Shown piece by piece: positions 18,907-30,122 of a stretch of DNA of 64,000 nucleotides. The stretch lies in the NCBI RefSeq assembly GCF_030693775.1, contig NZ_JAUXZY010000004.1, positions 62,001-126,000 on the forward strand, written 5' to 3'. The notes below the pieces were generated by a model, which did not search any database, was not told the DNA's origin, and saw only the letters and a program-made list of their open reading frames with translations. Position numbers and translations under genes: made by a program. Position 1 is the first letter of the stretch, and each line of letters opens with the position of its first letter. The stretch is from Polynucleobacter sp. (GTDB lineage: Bacteria; Pseudomonadota; Gammaproteobacteria; Burkholderiales; Burkholderiaceae).

Positions 18907-18910
18907 GCAT

Positions 18911-19813
18911 TTACCAAAAGAGCAGCCAAAGAATACCCAGAATTAACACCCATTTACCGACGTAATACACACTGCGTTGCTTGGCTTTGAGTTGCTTTGC
19001 TTTACTGCGTAAATGGTAAACATACGCAAATAGAACATTCACAAAGCCGACTTGCTCCGAGTCAACGTTTTTCGATGCAGCAGCACTCATCACGTGCTTG
19101 CCAAACCAGCGATTAAATGCCTGCACTACCTTGGTGTATACCGGACGTTCGATGTCGCAGAATAGAACGATGCGCTGGTGATCAGTTTTATTGGCAGCGT
19201 AATGAATGTAGGTTTCATCAAACATCACCGCTTCACCGTCTTTCCAGTAGTAGCGCTCGCCATCCACATCAATAAAACAGTCTGGACTATTGGGCGTTAC
19301 TAATCCCAAGTGGTACCGCAGTGAGCCGGCATAGGGATCGCGATGCCGTACTAGGGTTGCTTCAGGCGGCAGTGAGGCAAACATCGCCGCTTTGACCGAC
19401 GGGATGGACTTGAGTAGGGCCACTGTTTTAGGGCAAGCTGCCTCAGCAGAAGCTAAATCTTTACCGTACCAGTACAGATGAAAGCGTTTCCAGCCAGTGC
19501 GAAAAAAAGAGTTAAAGCCAATATCGTTGTAACCGGTGGCGGCCGCGATCGAGCCGCCCTCATTTAAGGCCAAGGCCTCGGCACGAATTACTTCCCAGTT
19601 GTCTTGCAGTTTTTTTAATTCAGGGAACTCCGTTACAGGAATGTACGCACCTGCTTTCACTTTGGAAAAGAGATAGAGCAGGGAATTGACTGGGGCTAAC
19701 AGAACCACATAGTCTGTGAGTGAGCGCATGACGCTAAAGCGAACGCGGCCCCTAAAATACACATAGATGGCAGAACTCACAAAGATCAACAGAATGGCGT
19801 GGCGAATTTCCAT
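18911..19813 (-). CDS. aspartyl/asparaginyl beta-hydroxylase family, LpxO-like lipid A hydroxylase
   Basis: 300 aa; RHRDPYAGSLRYHLGLVTPN and DETYIHYAANKTDHQRIVLFCDIERP. Confidence 0.85.
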   Translation of the reverse strand: MEIRHAILLIFVSSAIYVYFRGRVRFSVMRSLTDYVVLLAPVNSLLYLFSKVKAGAYIPVTEFPELKKLQDNWEVIRAEALALNEGGSIAAATGYNDIGFNSFFRTGWKRFHLYWYGKDLASAEAACPKTVALLKSIPSVKAAMFASLPPEATLVRHRDPYAGSLRYHLGLVTPNSPDCFIDVDGERYYWKDGEAVMFDETYIHYAANKTDHQRIVLFCDIERPVYTKVVQAFNRWFGKHVMSAAASKNVDSEQVGFVNVLFAYVYHLRSKAKQLKAKQRSVYYVGKWVLILGILWLLFW

Positions 19814-19939
19814 AACAGCAACAGTTACTTTCAGTAAAAATGGAGTGCCGCTTAAAACAAGGCAAAATCAACTATTCCCCATTTTAAGTGAGCGAACAGC
19901 TTTCGTGCAGCATAAATAGCGATCTCAATCGGAGTTTTT

Positions 19940-21276
19940 ATGTCTTTGTATAAAAAATTACAACAAAGGGCCCATGATTCAAAGCCAATTCGGATTGCAT
20001 TGATCGGCGCGGGCAAATTTGGATCGATGTATTTATCGCAAATACCCCGTACACCAGGCATTCATTTGGTCGGAATTGCTGATTTATCGCCGGAACGTGC
20101 TCAGGCTGCTTTGCGGAGGGTAGGATGGCAGGACGATCAGTTTGGGGCAACTTCGGTTGCTGAGGCGGTGCGCAAAGGCAGCACATACATTACTAGCGAT
20201 GCCGGTGCATTGATTAATGACAATGCCATCGAGCTGGTGATTGAGGCAACGGGCGTGCCTGCCGCCGGAATTGAGCATGCTCTACGCTGCATTGAGCATG
20301 GCAAGCACATCATCATGGTGAATGTCGAAGCCGATGTATTGGCAGGCCCCTATTTAGCAAAGCGAGCTGCCGAGGCCGGCGTGATTTATTCAATGGCCTC
20401 AGGCGATCAGCCTGCTTTAATTGCAGAAATGGTTGATTGGGCTCGCACCATTGGTTTGGAAGTGGTGTGTGCTGGCAAAGGTACAAAATACCTTCCGGCA
20501 TACCATGCATCGACCCCTAAAACCGTGTGGGGGCATTATGGGTTTAGTGAAGAACAAGTTGCGGGCGGTGACTTTAATGCGCAAATGTTCAATTCATTTT
20601 TAGATGGCACCAAGTCAGCGCTAGAAATGGCTGCGGTTGCGAATGCCTGCGATCTGCAGGTGCCTGATGATGGCTTAGGCTTTCCGGCATGCGGCGTTGA
20701 TGATTTGCCTGCGTTACTAAAGCCCGCCCAAGATGGCGGCCTACTGCCCTGCAAGGGTATGGTTGAAGTAGTGTCGTCGGTCGAGCGCGATGGCCGTCCA
20801 GTCTTCCGTGATTTACGCTGGGGAGTCTATGCGGTCTTTCATGCGCCAAGTCACTATGTCAGAGATTGTTTTCTACAGTACGGCTTAAAAACAGATGCTT
20901 CTGGATGGTATGCCGCCATGTATAAGCCTTACCACTTAATTGGCCTTGAATTGGGAATCTCGGTAGCAAGTGTGGCCTTGCGTCAGGAGGCAACAGGTGC
21001 GACGGGCGCCTTTGTGGGCGACGTGCTTGCTTGCGCTAAGCGCGATTAAATGCAGGTGAGGTATTGGATGGCGAGGGCGGCTTCACCGTTTATGGAAAGT
21101 TAATGCCGGCTGCGAGGTCCTTGCGCATGAGTGCATTACCGATTGGCTTAGCACATCACCTAACTTTAAAAAACAGTATTCGAGCTGGACAGATCGTGAC
21201 CTGGAATGATGTCGATTACGATGCTACTCACTCCGCCATACGCATTCGCAGGCTTATGGAGGCTGAGTTTAAATAA
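19940..21276 (+). pseudogene. NAD(P)-dependent homoserine dehydrogenase-like protein with C-terminal SAF domain, interrupted by a frameshift
   Basis: Frame 1 19940..21049 ends ...GDVLACAKRD*; reading one base back at 21046 gives D-L-N-A-G-E-V-L-D-G-E-G-G-F-T..., continuous with 21064..21276. Confidence 0.7.
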
Positions 21277-21306
21277 GGAAGTACTGCTATCAAGCGCAGA
21301 CCACCC

Positions 21307-21684
21307 TTATTTTTTCTTAGTGCTTTCCCGCTTGATGATTTCCGCATTGATGCGTTCGAGCATTTTCGCATCTGGATTTTGCCAGCTGCCACCAGACTGG
21401 TTCACCATGAATACAAGTGATGCAGCAAAATCAGCAACGCTGAGATCCGCTTTGCCCCCTTTTGCGGGCATGCCCCGGACGCCAACATAACCATGGGTAG
21501 TTAATTGGGCTTGGCCTTCTTTAATTAAAGGCGCCCATTTGGCTTTATCGCCTACCTTTGGTGCACCTGCGACCCCACTTTGATGGCAAACAGCACACAC
21601 TTGCTTATAAGTATTTTCCCCAGTAGCGGTAGCGGTTTGCGTATAAAAAATTAGACTAATGGAAGCGAGTAGAAAACGGAACAT
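21307..21684 (-). CDS. small c-type cytochrome (c5-like)
   Basis: Signal peptide MFRFLLASISLIFYTQTATA; CAVCH heme motif. Confidence 0.85.
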   Translation of the reverse strand: MFRFLLASISLIFYTQTATATGENTYKQVCAVCHQSGVAGAPKVGDKAKWAPLIKEGQAQLTTHGYVGVRGMPAKGGKADLSVADFAASLVFMVNQSGGSWQNPDAKMLERINAEIIKRESTKKK

Positions 21685-21888
21685 TGCAGGCCCCTTACAA
21701 AATAGGTTGTGCATGCGCCCAATTTTGCCACCCAATACAAATAGCCTGTTTGCATGCTTACAGCGTTATGATAGATCGAGATGGGCACAAGATGACCATT
21801 AATTTTGAGCATGCGGCAATGCATGGCAACACTAATAGCGCTGCCATGGGGCGCTAATTTAACGCAAAATGCGATCGAGAAAAAAGCA

Positions 21889-22257
21889 ATGAATGGATTT
21901 GTTAAAAGCCTAATAGCCCTTATATTACTTGGACTTACGCTCATTTCAGCCTATACCTGGGTGATGCTGAGCTGGAGTTATGCCGACGGAGAGCGTGCCG
22001 GTTATGTTCAGAAATTCTCGAGCAGGGGGTACTTTTGTAAGACCTGGGAGGGTGAGCTAGCAATGGTTTCGATGCCGGGAACCATGTCAGAGAAATTCTT
22101 CTTTTCGGTGCGCGACGATGCTGTGGCGCAAAAAATAAACGCCAACTTAGGAAAAAAAGTAGCGCTAAAATACGAACAGCACATCGGCCTGCCAACCAGT
22201 TGTTTCGGGGAAACAGAGTACTTTGTGATTGATTTACTTGTTTTGGATCAATCCTAA
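21889..22257 (+). CDS. hypothetical single-TM protein
   Basis: MNGFVKSLIALILLGLTLISAYTWVML TM segment; ATG 21889 preferred over 21805. Confidence 0.55.
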   Translation: MNGFVKSLIALILLGLTLISAYTWVMLSWSYADGERAGYVQKFSSRGYFCKTWEGELAMVSMPGTMSEKFFFSVRDDAVAQKINANLGKKVALKYEQHIGLPTSCFGETEYFVIDLLVLDQS

Positions 22258-22367
22258 TTCGAGTGCGTAGTAGAAATAGTTCAAACAACTTTATTTTTAT
22301 TATTTTTTGTGTTTAAAATCATGTCAGCGCGTTGTGCGCCAACACATATACCAACAAGGAGCTTCAC

Positions 22368-22652
22368 TTGAACAAAGCAGAACTTATCGCAGCGATTGCT
22401 GACGATGCTGAGATTTCAAAAGCCAAAGCAGAATTCGCACTGAATTCAGCAATTGAGCACATTATTAAAGCCGTTACCAAGGGTGACTCCGTTCAATTGA
22501 TCGGTTTTGGTACATTCAGTTCAGGCAAGCGTGCTGCACGTATGGGCCGCAATCCTAAGACTGGCGAGCCACTCAAGATTGCTGCAGCGAAGACTGTGAA
22601 GTTTTCTGCTGGTAAGGCATTCAAAGATTCAGTTAATAAGCGTAAGAAGTAA
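22368..22652 (+). CDS. HU family DNA-binding protein
   Basis: TTG start with [29 protein letters not shown] ... [22 protein letters not shown]. Confidence 0.93.
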   Translation: MNKAELIAAIADDAEISKAKAEFALNSAIEHIIKAVTKGDSVQLIGFGTFSSGKRAARMGRNPKTGEPLKIAAAKTVKFSAGKAFKDSVNKRKK

Positions 22653-22670
22653 TTCGCGCAAGCTGAAACA

Positions 22671-22697
22671 AAAGCCCGGTTCTGCCGGGCTTTTTTA
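22671..22697 (+). terminator. Rho-independent terminator
   Basis: AAAGCCCGG-TTCTG-CCGGGCTTTTTT. Confidence 0.88.
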
Positions 22698-22707
22698 TTG
22701 GCGCTAT

Positions 22708-23850
22708 TTAGCTTTGAACCAGTCGCCGGTGGCGGTGAATGCTCATCAAAATGCCGGCACCAAATCCCAAGGTAACCAGCGCAGTTCCTCCGTAGGTCAT
22801 TAGTGGCAATGGCACGCCCACGACTGGCAATATGCCGCTCACCATGCCAATGTTGACAAAAGCATAGGTGAAAAAAATCATGGTGATTGCGCCGCCCAAT
22901 AGTCGAGTAAACATGGTGGGTGCTCCCGCTGCAATCGCAAGCCCACGCCTGACTAAAGCAAAGAACAGGCCGAGCAATAAGAGATTGCCTAAAAATCCAA
23001 ACTCCTCGGAATAAACCGCAAAAACAAAATCCGTGTGTTTTTCAGGAATAAATTCCAAATGGGATTGGGTGCCTTGACCCCAGCCTTTTCCAAAGAACCC
23101 ACCTGAACCAATTGCAATCACCGATTGAATCGTGTGAAACCCTTTTCCCAGCGGATCAGAAGAGGGATCCAATAATGTACAGACGCGATTTTTTTGATAG
23201 CCATGCAAGAGTGGCCAGGTGACATCGCTCGCGCAAATGCTGCCGCGGAAAATGATGAGCAGCAATATGCCGACAGCAAGCACACCAATCACCGGAAGAA
23301 TCCACCGCCAAGGCAGGCCTGCAAAAATAATTACGTAGAGACCGGCTGCAAACACCAGCAAAGCTGTACCTAAGTCGGGTTGGCGGGCAATCAGCATTAC
23401 AGGGATGGCCAGAATCACAGCAGCAACCAAATAGTCCCAGCCATTCTGAATGCCCTCGCGCCGCTGAAAGTACCAGGCCAACATCAGCGGCATGGCAATC
23501 TTCATTAGCTCCGATGGTTGAATCACAACACCTATATTGACCCAGCGCCGCGCCCCCTTTTTAACTAGGCCAAAAATAGCGACTGCAATCAGCAGGATTA
23601 CGCCGATGACATAAATCCAAACAGCTGCAGTCTCAAGCCACTTAGGCGGAATATATGAGACGGCCCACATGACCAAAAAAGCCAACACTAAATTACGAAT
23701 TTGATCTGCCAGTAATACCGGCGTATTTTGGCTCGCCGATAAGAACGTGATCGAACTCAAAATAGCAATGCCTAAAAAAATGAAGCCGAGCTGCGGATCA
23801 AGCCCAGAAAAAAATTGGTAGATGCGTTTCTTTATGGCGCCCTTTTCCAT
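22708..23850 (-). CDS. rodA: rod shape-determining protein RodA
   Basis: SEDS family; ends VNIGMVSGILPVVGVPLPLMTYGGTALVT; follows PBP2. Confidence 0.93.
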   Translation of the reverse strand: MEKGAIKKRIYQFFSGLDPQLGFIFLGIAILSSITFLSASQNTPVLLADQIRNLVLAFLVMWAVSYIPPKWLETAAVWIYVIGVILLIAVAIFGLVKKGARRWVNIGVVIQPSELMKIAMPLMLAWYFQRREGIQNGWDYLVAAVILAIPVMLIARQPDLGTALLVFAAGLYVIIFAGLPWRWILPVIGVLAVGILLLIIFRGSICASDVTWPLLHGYQKNRVCTLLDPSSDPLGKGFHTIQSVIAIGSGGFFGKGWGQGTQSHLEFIPEKHTDFVFAVYSEEFGFLGNLLLLGLFFALVRRGLAIAAGAPTMFTRLLGGAITMIFFTYAFVNIGMVSGILPVVGVPLPLMTYGGTALVTLGFGAGILMSIHRHRRLVQS

Positions 23851-25742
23851 TCCGGAATCTCCTTAGGCCATTTGCCATTGATATAAAAGTCGAGCGCTTT
23901 GCGCGCAATCGGCGCAGCGTATTGCGCGCCGAAGCCGGCGTTCTCCACAATTAAAGCAATCACAATTGTGGGCTTCTCTGCGGGCGCAAAGGCAACAAAA
24001 AGAGCGTGGTCGCGTAAAAATTCGGGGGTAGTGGCATGGTTATATTCTTTCGAATTCAAGCTAAAGACTTGGGATGTGCCCGTTTTCCCTGCGTTGGTAT
24101 AGGGGGCATCTTTAAACGACTTTGCAGATGTACCAACTTGATTCACAGCCACCATTGATTTCTTGATGACGTCAATATTCTCCGGCTTAAAGTTCAGGCG
24201 ATAACTTTCTTTCGGGGTAGTTAGTTTTTGTTGGCGCGTAAAGGGATCCTCAACCGCTTTCACTAAATGCGGTTTCATCACTACACCTTCGTTGACCACA
24301 TTTGCTAGGGCATGCGCGACTTGCAAAATGGTGAAGGAGTTATAGCCTTGCCCAATACCAAGGGAAATTGTTTCGCCCTCAAACCATTTCTGCTGCTCTG
24401 GTTTCTTAAAGTATTTTTTCTTCCACTCGGTGGACGGCAAGATACCGACGGCTTCGCCATCCAGGTCGATGCCTGTTTTCTGACCAAAGCCCAGGGGCCG
24501 CATAAAATCATGCATCGTGTTGACTCCCATTTCCCGTGCCAACAGGTAGTAATAGGTGTCGCATGATTCAACAATAGACTTTTCCATGTCCACCATGCCA
24601 TGCCCACCTTTCTTGTCATCGCGGAAGGTATGCGTGCCTAAAGTAAAGAAACCAGGGTCTGCAATCGCCTGAGAAGGCGTTCTAATGCCGAGCTCAAGCG
24701 CGGCGAGCGCCATAAACGGTTTGTAGGTCGATGCAGGAGGATAAAGGCCTTTCAGCGGTCGGTTGTAGAGCGGCCTGCTTTTGGATTCATTGAGCTCTTT
24801 CCAGGTCGCCGAATCAATCCCCTCAACAAAATCATTTGGATTGAAATTGGGCTTCGATACAAATGCCAGTACATCGCCGGTGGCAGGCTCGATTGCAACG
24901 AATGCACCGCGGAAATTACCGTAGAGCTGCTCAACGAGGTATTGCAACTTGATATCAACCGAGAGGATGACGTTTTTACCGGGCTTTGAAGGAAAACTGG
25001 AGAGCGTTCGAATTGGCCTACCTCCAGCAGTGATTTCGACTTGATCGTAGCCTGGCACGCCCCGTAGAACATGCTCGTAACTCTGTTCAATGCCAATCTT
25101 GCCAACGTACTGAATTCCCGGCAAGAACGCATTTTTTAATTCACTCGCATCATCGGATTCCGTGGCATTGCTAATCTCGGATTGCATCCGCTCTTTGTCT
25201 TTTTGGGATACGCGTCCAATGTACCCAATCATGTGCGAGCCGAGTTCGTTGTAAGGGTACTCCCGAAAGTTGCGCGAACGGATCTCTACGCCGGGAAAGC
25301 GATAGCGGTTTGCCATAAAGCGTGCCGTCTCAACCTCATTCAGCATCGATCGCAACGGGAATGTCCCCATATTGCGAGCATCTTCTAGCGAGCGCTTAAA
25401 GTTACGGCGATCGCGTGGACTGATGGCGATAATCTCGGAAAGATCATCGATTAACTTATCGACACTGCTCTCAATTTCGCTCACGTTGACGTCTAAGGTC
25501 AGCGCAGAATAATTTCTACCGATCACAATCCCATTGCGATCAATCAATAGCCCCCGCATGGCTGGCGCAGGAACAATGGCAATGCGATTATTTTCGGCTA
25601 AGGTGGAGTACTTGCCATGATTGATGATTTGCAGCCAAACTAGGCGACTTAATAAAAGAACAAAACAAACAGTGACAAAAAGAATGGCAATCCGAGTGCG
25701 GTCCTGAAATGAGGAAAGGTCTGATTTTTTGAATGATGCCAT
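23832..25742 (-). CDS. mrdA: penicillin-binding protein 2
   Basis: GLYPPASTYKPF (SxxK), SCDTYYY and AGKTGTSQ transpeptidase motifs. Confidence 0.93.
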   Translation of the reverse strand: MASFKKSDLSSFQDRTRIAILFVTVCFVLLLSRLVWLQIINHGKYSTLAENNRIAIVPAPAMRGLLIDRNGIVIGRNYSALTLDVNVSEIESSVDKLIDDLSEIIAISPRDRRNFKRSLEDARNMGTFPLRSMLNEVETARFMANRYRFPGVEIRSRNFREYPYNELGSHMIGYIGRVSQKDKERMQSEISNATESDDASELKNAFLPGIQYVGKIGIEQSYEHVLRGVPGYDQVEITAGGRPIRTLSSFPSKPGKNVILSVDIKLQYLVEQLYGNFRGAFVAIEPATGDVLAFVSKPNFNPNDFVEGIDSATWKELNESKSRPLYNRPLKGLYPPASTYKPFMALAALELGIRTPSQAIADPGFFTLGTHTFRDDKKGGHGMVDMEKSIVESCDTYYYLLAREMGVNTMHDFMRPLGFGQKTGIDLDGEAVGILPSTEWKKKYFKKPEQQKWFEGETISLGIGQGYNSFTILQVAHALANVVNEGVVMKPHLVKAVEDPFTRQQKLTTPKESYRLNFKPENIDVIKKSMVAVNQVGTSAKSFKDAPYTNAGKTGTSQVFSLNSKEYNHATTPEFLRDHALFVAFAPAEKPTIVIALIVENAGFGAQYAAPIARKALDFYINGKWPKEIPEWKRAP

Positions 25743-25759
25743 TGCAGTTAGCTCAGAGA

Positions 25760-26284
25760 CTAGAGCGGACGATTGTGATCAATGTCGATTGGACGTCGTT
25801 GTGGTGCAAGCAATAGCTTCGTTGCAACAGGCCACAATGCAGCCTCAATCACGCCTTGCAGGACGCCTCCCAGGCCCCACCAGTAGATCGATCCTGTTAA
25901 AAGCCAATGGACCAGCACTGGGAAAATCGACACCAACATAAATATAGGTAATACATGCAGGGCCTGTGCATAAACCTGCAATGAGCTGATGCGGCGATGC
26001 CACGCCACAGCAAGATAGGCAACCAAGGCATAACTGAAGGCGTGCAAACCAAGTAAGTCGGAGTTATGCACGTCCATCGCCAGCCCAAGGAGCGATGCCC
26101 ACACTACGCCAACATAGCGGTGTTGGTGGATGTTCCAAAACACAATGCAGATGATCAGCCAATCCGGAACCCAGGCGTGATTGCCCAGCGGTAATAAATT
26201 AAGGAGCAATGCGCAAAACAGGCTGACGAAGATAAATATTGGGTTAACCGGGCGCAGAATGTAGCCACTTTGAAAATCAATCAT
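25760..26284 (-). CDS. mreD: rod shape-determining protein MreD
   Basis: 174 aa multi-TM between mreC and mrdA. Confidence 0.88.
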   Translation of the reverse strand: MIDFQSGYILRPVNPIFIFVSLFCALLLNLLPLGNHAWVPDWLIICIVFWNIHQHRYVGVVWASLLGLAMDVHNSDLLGLHAFSYALVAYLAVAWHRRISSLQVYAQALHVLPIFMLVSIFPVLVHWLLTGSIYWWGLGGVLQGVIEAALWPVATKLLLAPQRRPIDIDHNRPL

Positions 26285-27192
26285 GGCATGCCTCGCGTAC
26301 GGGTTTTGCGTCGACCGGGTGCATTTTCTGGGGTCCCTGCGCTGGGCTTAGCATCCCATTGGGGGTCATACAAAAGGGCGAGCGCCTGACGGTTTCGATT
26401 AATGCCTGCTACCGGTGTACAAAAGACGTTCGCTGTATTTTTATCCACATTGCGTTCGATGCGCGTAATCATGGCGACCGCAAAACCGGGCGGGTAGGTG
26501 CCATCGATTCCCGAAGTAAGTAGGACGTCGCCCACCTCTAAATCACTCGCCACCGGCAGGTAGCGCAGCTCCAGTAAATTTCCGCGCCCAGTACCAAAGA
26601 CGGCTGCACGCAGGCCGTTGCGTGCGACTTGCACGGGAACGGCAAAGTCTCGATCCTCCAGTAGTGAAACTTCGGCAGAGCCCGCATACAGGCGGACCAC
26701 TTGACCCAAAATACCTGCGTCGCTGGCAATGGGGTTGCCCAGCTTTAAGCCATCTTCTGCGCCGCGATCAATGACCACGCGCTGTGAAATGGGATTGCTT
26801 GGGTTGTAGAGAATTTCAACCGGGATCGTTTTGTAAGCAACTTCTTTCTGTAGACTTAAAAGTTCACGCAAGTTTTGGTTTTCTGCGCGGAGTAATTCGG
26901 ACTGATTCGCAAGCAGTGTTAGCTCGCTTTGCCGTTGTTTTAGCTCGGCGTTCTCAATGGCCAAGGTAGAGCGCGTCGTGAAGTAAGAGTCACTCGCAGT
27001 AAACAAATTGCGCGGCAACTGCATGATGTATTCCAATGGGCGCAAGCCCAGATTGATGGAGTCACGCACGAGATCAATGGTCTTAAAGCGGAAGTCAATC
27101 AACATCAAGGCAGCGCTGATGGACAGGCACACAATGAGTTTGACCAGAGCGGGTATGCCCTGTTTAAAGAGGGGTGGGGCGCTGTGTTGCAA
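26281..27192 (-). CDS. mreC: rod shape-determining protein MreC
   Basis: 303 aa; coiled coil plus IDRGAEDGLKLGNPI and LLTSGIDGTYPPGFAVAMI. Confidence 0.93.
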   Translation of the reverse strand: MQHSAPPLFKQGIPALVKLIVCLSISAALMLIDFRFKTIDLVRDSINLGLRPLEYIMQLPRNLFTASDSYFTTRSTLAIENAELKQRQSELTLLANQSELLRAENQNLRELLSLQKEVAYKTIPVEILYNPSNPISQRVVIDRGAEDGLKLGNPIASDAGILGQVVRLYAGSAEVSLLEDRDFAVPVQVARNGLRAAVFGTGRGNLLELRYLPVASDLEVGDVLLTSGIDGTYPPGFAVAMITRIERNVDKNTANVFCTPVAGINRNRQALALLYDPQWDAKPSAGTPENAPGRRKTRTRGMP

Positions 27193-27215
27193 GACCTTAT
27201 CTGACTAAGGTCGAC

Positions 27216-28283
<1,068 letters not shown>

Positions 28284-28320
28284 TTAATGAAAATACAGAT
28301 CAATGATACCCTAGCGCCCC

Positions 28321-28614
28321 ATGAAACTTGATGATGTTCAGCGCATAGCGCACCTCTCCCGCCTGGAGTTAAGCCAAGCAGAAGCAGAGCTTGTTTTGCC
28401 CCAATTGCAGGCCATTTTTTCCTTAGTGGAGGAGATGCAGGCGGTCGATACCAGTAATTTCGCTCCTCTGGCGCACCCGATTCTATTTTTGCGCGATTTA
28501 GCGCAGCCACTACGCCCAGACCAGGTTACCGAGGTGAATAACCGCGAGCAGAATATGCAGTCAGCTCCGGCCCAGCAAAATGGCTATTTTTTGGTCCCAA
28601 GGGTGATTGAATGA
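28321..28614 (+). CDS. gatC: Asp/Glu-tRNA amidotransferase subunit C
   Basis: [21 protein letters not shown], upstream of gatA. Confidence 0.93.
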   Translation: MKLDDVQRIAHLSRLELSQAEAELVLPQLQAIFSLVEEMQAVDTSNFAPLAHPILFLRDLAQPLRPDQVTEVNNREQNMQSAPAQQNGYFLVPRVIE

Positions 28615-30122
28615 GCTGGCATCTGTCTTCAGTAGCAATGCTGGCAAAGGCGCTGGAAGCCAAAACAGTCTCCAGCGTTGAGCTGGCAAGCCATTTCCTC
28701 TCGCGCATTCAGGCCGGCGCGTGCTGGAATGCCTTCTTGGACGTCAATCCAGACTTAACCCTGGAGCAGGCTGCCAGCGCCGACCGCATTCGGGCAGCTG
28801 GCAAGGCCGGTCAGTTAACCGGTATCCCCTTGGCCCATAAGGATGTTTTTGTCACGCGCGGCTGGAAATCCACCGCCGCTTCAAAGATGCTGCTTGGTTA
28901 TCAAAGCCCGTTTGATGCAGCAGTAGTCGAGCGCTTAGGCATGCCCAGTGAGCAAAACCCAAATGGCGCTGGCATGGTTTGTTTGGGCAAGGCCAATATG
29001 GATGAGTTTGCGATGGGCTCCTCCAACGAAAATTCAGCTTTTGGTCCCGTTCTTAACCCGTGGAATCCAGCCTATGTGGCGGGCGGATCATCCGGCGGCT
29101 CTGCCGCTGCAGTCGCTGCTGGCTTAGCGCCGATAGCAACGGGTACTGATACCGGCGGCTCGATTCGTCAGCCGGCCGCTCTGTGTGGTCTCACCGGGAT
29201 TAAGCCCAGTTATGGGCGGGTATCCCGGTACGGCATGATTGCCTACGCATCTTCCTTAGATCAGGCGGGCCCGATTGGGAAAACCGCCGAAGACTGCGCT
29301 CTATTGCTAAGCGCAATGTCCCACCATGATCCACGGGATTCAACATCCTTGGCCGATTCGGGCGAGGACTATGGTCGTTATCTAAATACAGCATGGGACG
29401 CTAGCGCCGCAGCAGCAAAACCTTTAAGCGGATTGCGTGTGGGCCTACCGGTTGAATTCTTCGCCGAAGGCTTGGCAGATGGCGTCGCAAAGTCGGTGCG
29501 TGAGGGCGCAAATCAATTGCAGGCCCTCGGCGCAACTTTGGTTGAGGTTAGTCTGCCGAAAACAAAACTCTCGATCCCGGTTTATTACGTACTGGCCCCA
29601 GCCGAGGCATCGAGTAATTTAAGTCGCTTTGACGGTGTTCGCTATGGTCATCGCACGAATGAATACCGTGATTTATCCGAGATGTATAAAAAATCACGGA
29701 CCGAAGGTTTTGGCTCGGAGGTGAAACGCCGTATCTTAATTGGTAGTTATGTCTTATCGCATGGCTACTACGATGCCTATTACTTGCAAGCCCAGCGTAT
29801 TCGGCGCATCATCGCTGCCGATTTCCAAACTGCTTTTGCGCAGTGTGACCTCATTCTGGGCCCCGTCACGCCAGACGTTGCTTGGAAGTTTGGTGAAAAA
29901 TCAAACGATCCCTTGCAAATGTATCTTGCCGATATTTATACCTTGTCTACCAATCTCGCCGGCTTGCCGGCGATGAGCGTTCCCTGTGGATTTAGTCAAG
30001 ACTTACCGATCGGTATGCAACTGATCGGTAACTATTTTTCAGAAGCGCGACTCTTGCAGGTGGCGCATCAGTTCCAGCAGGCCACCGATTGGCACCTGCG
30101 CCAACCTAGCGAGGTGCTGTAA
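28611..30122 (+). CDS. gatA: Asp/Glu-tRNA amidotransferase subunit A
   Basis: Amidase signature [32 protein letters not shown]. Confidence 0.97.
   Translation: MSWHLSSVAMLAKALEAKTVSSVELASHFLSRIQAGACWNAFLDVNPDLTLEQAASADRIRAAGKAGQLTGIPLAHKDVFVTRGWKSTAASKMLLGYQSPFDAAVVERLGMPSEQNPNGAGMVCLGKANMDEFAMGSSNENSAFGPVLNPWNPAYVAGGSSGGSAAAVAAGLAPIATGTDTGGSIRQPAALCGLTGIKPSYGRVSRYGMIAYASSLDQAGPIGKTAEDCALLLSAMSHHDPRDSTSLADSGEDYGRYLNTAWDASAAAAKPLSGLRVGLPVEFFAEGLADGVAKSVREGANQLQALGATLVEVSLPKTKLSIPVYYVLAPAEASSNLSRFDGVRYGHRTNEYRDLSEMYKKSRTEGFGSEVKRRILIGSYVLSHGYYDAYYLQAQRIRRIIAADFQTAFAQCDLILGPVTPDVAWKFGEKSNDPLQMYLADIYTLSTNLAGLPAMSVPCGFSQDLPIGMQLIGNYFSEARLLQVAHQFQQATDWHLRQPSEVL

Noticed and set aside
21040-21055. 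Programmed -1 ribosomal frameshift
   Set aside because: GATTAAATG lacks a canonical slippery heptamer and no strong downstream structure was evident; indel or sequencing error is simpler.
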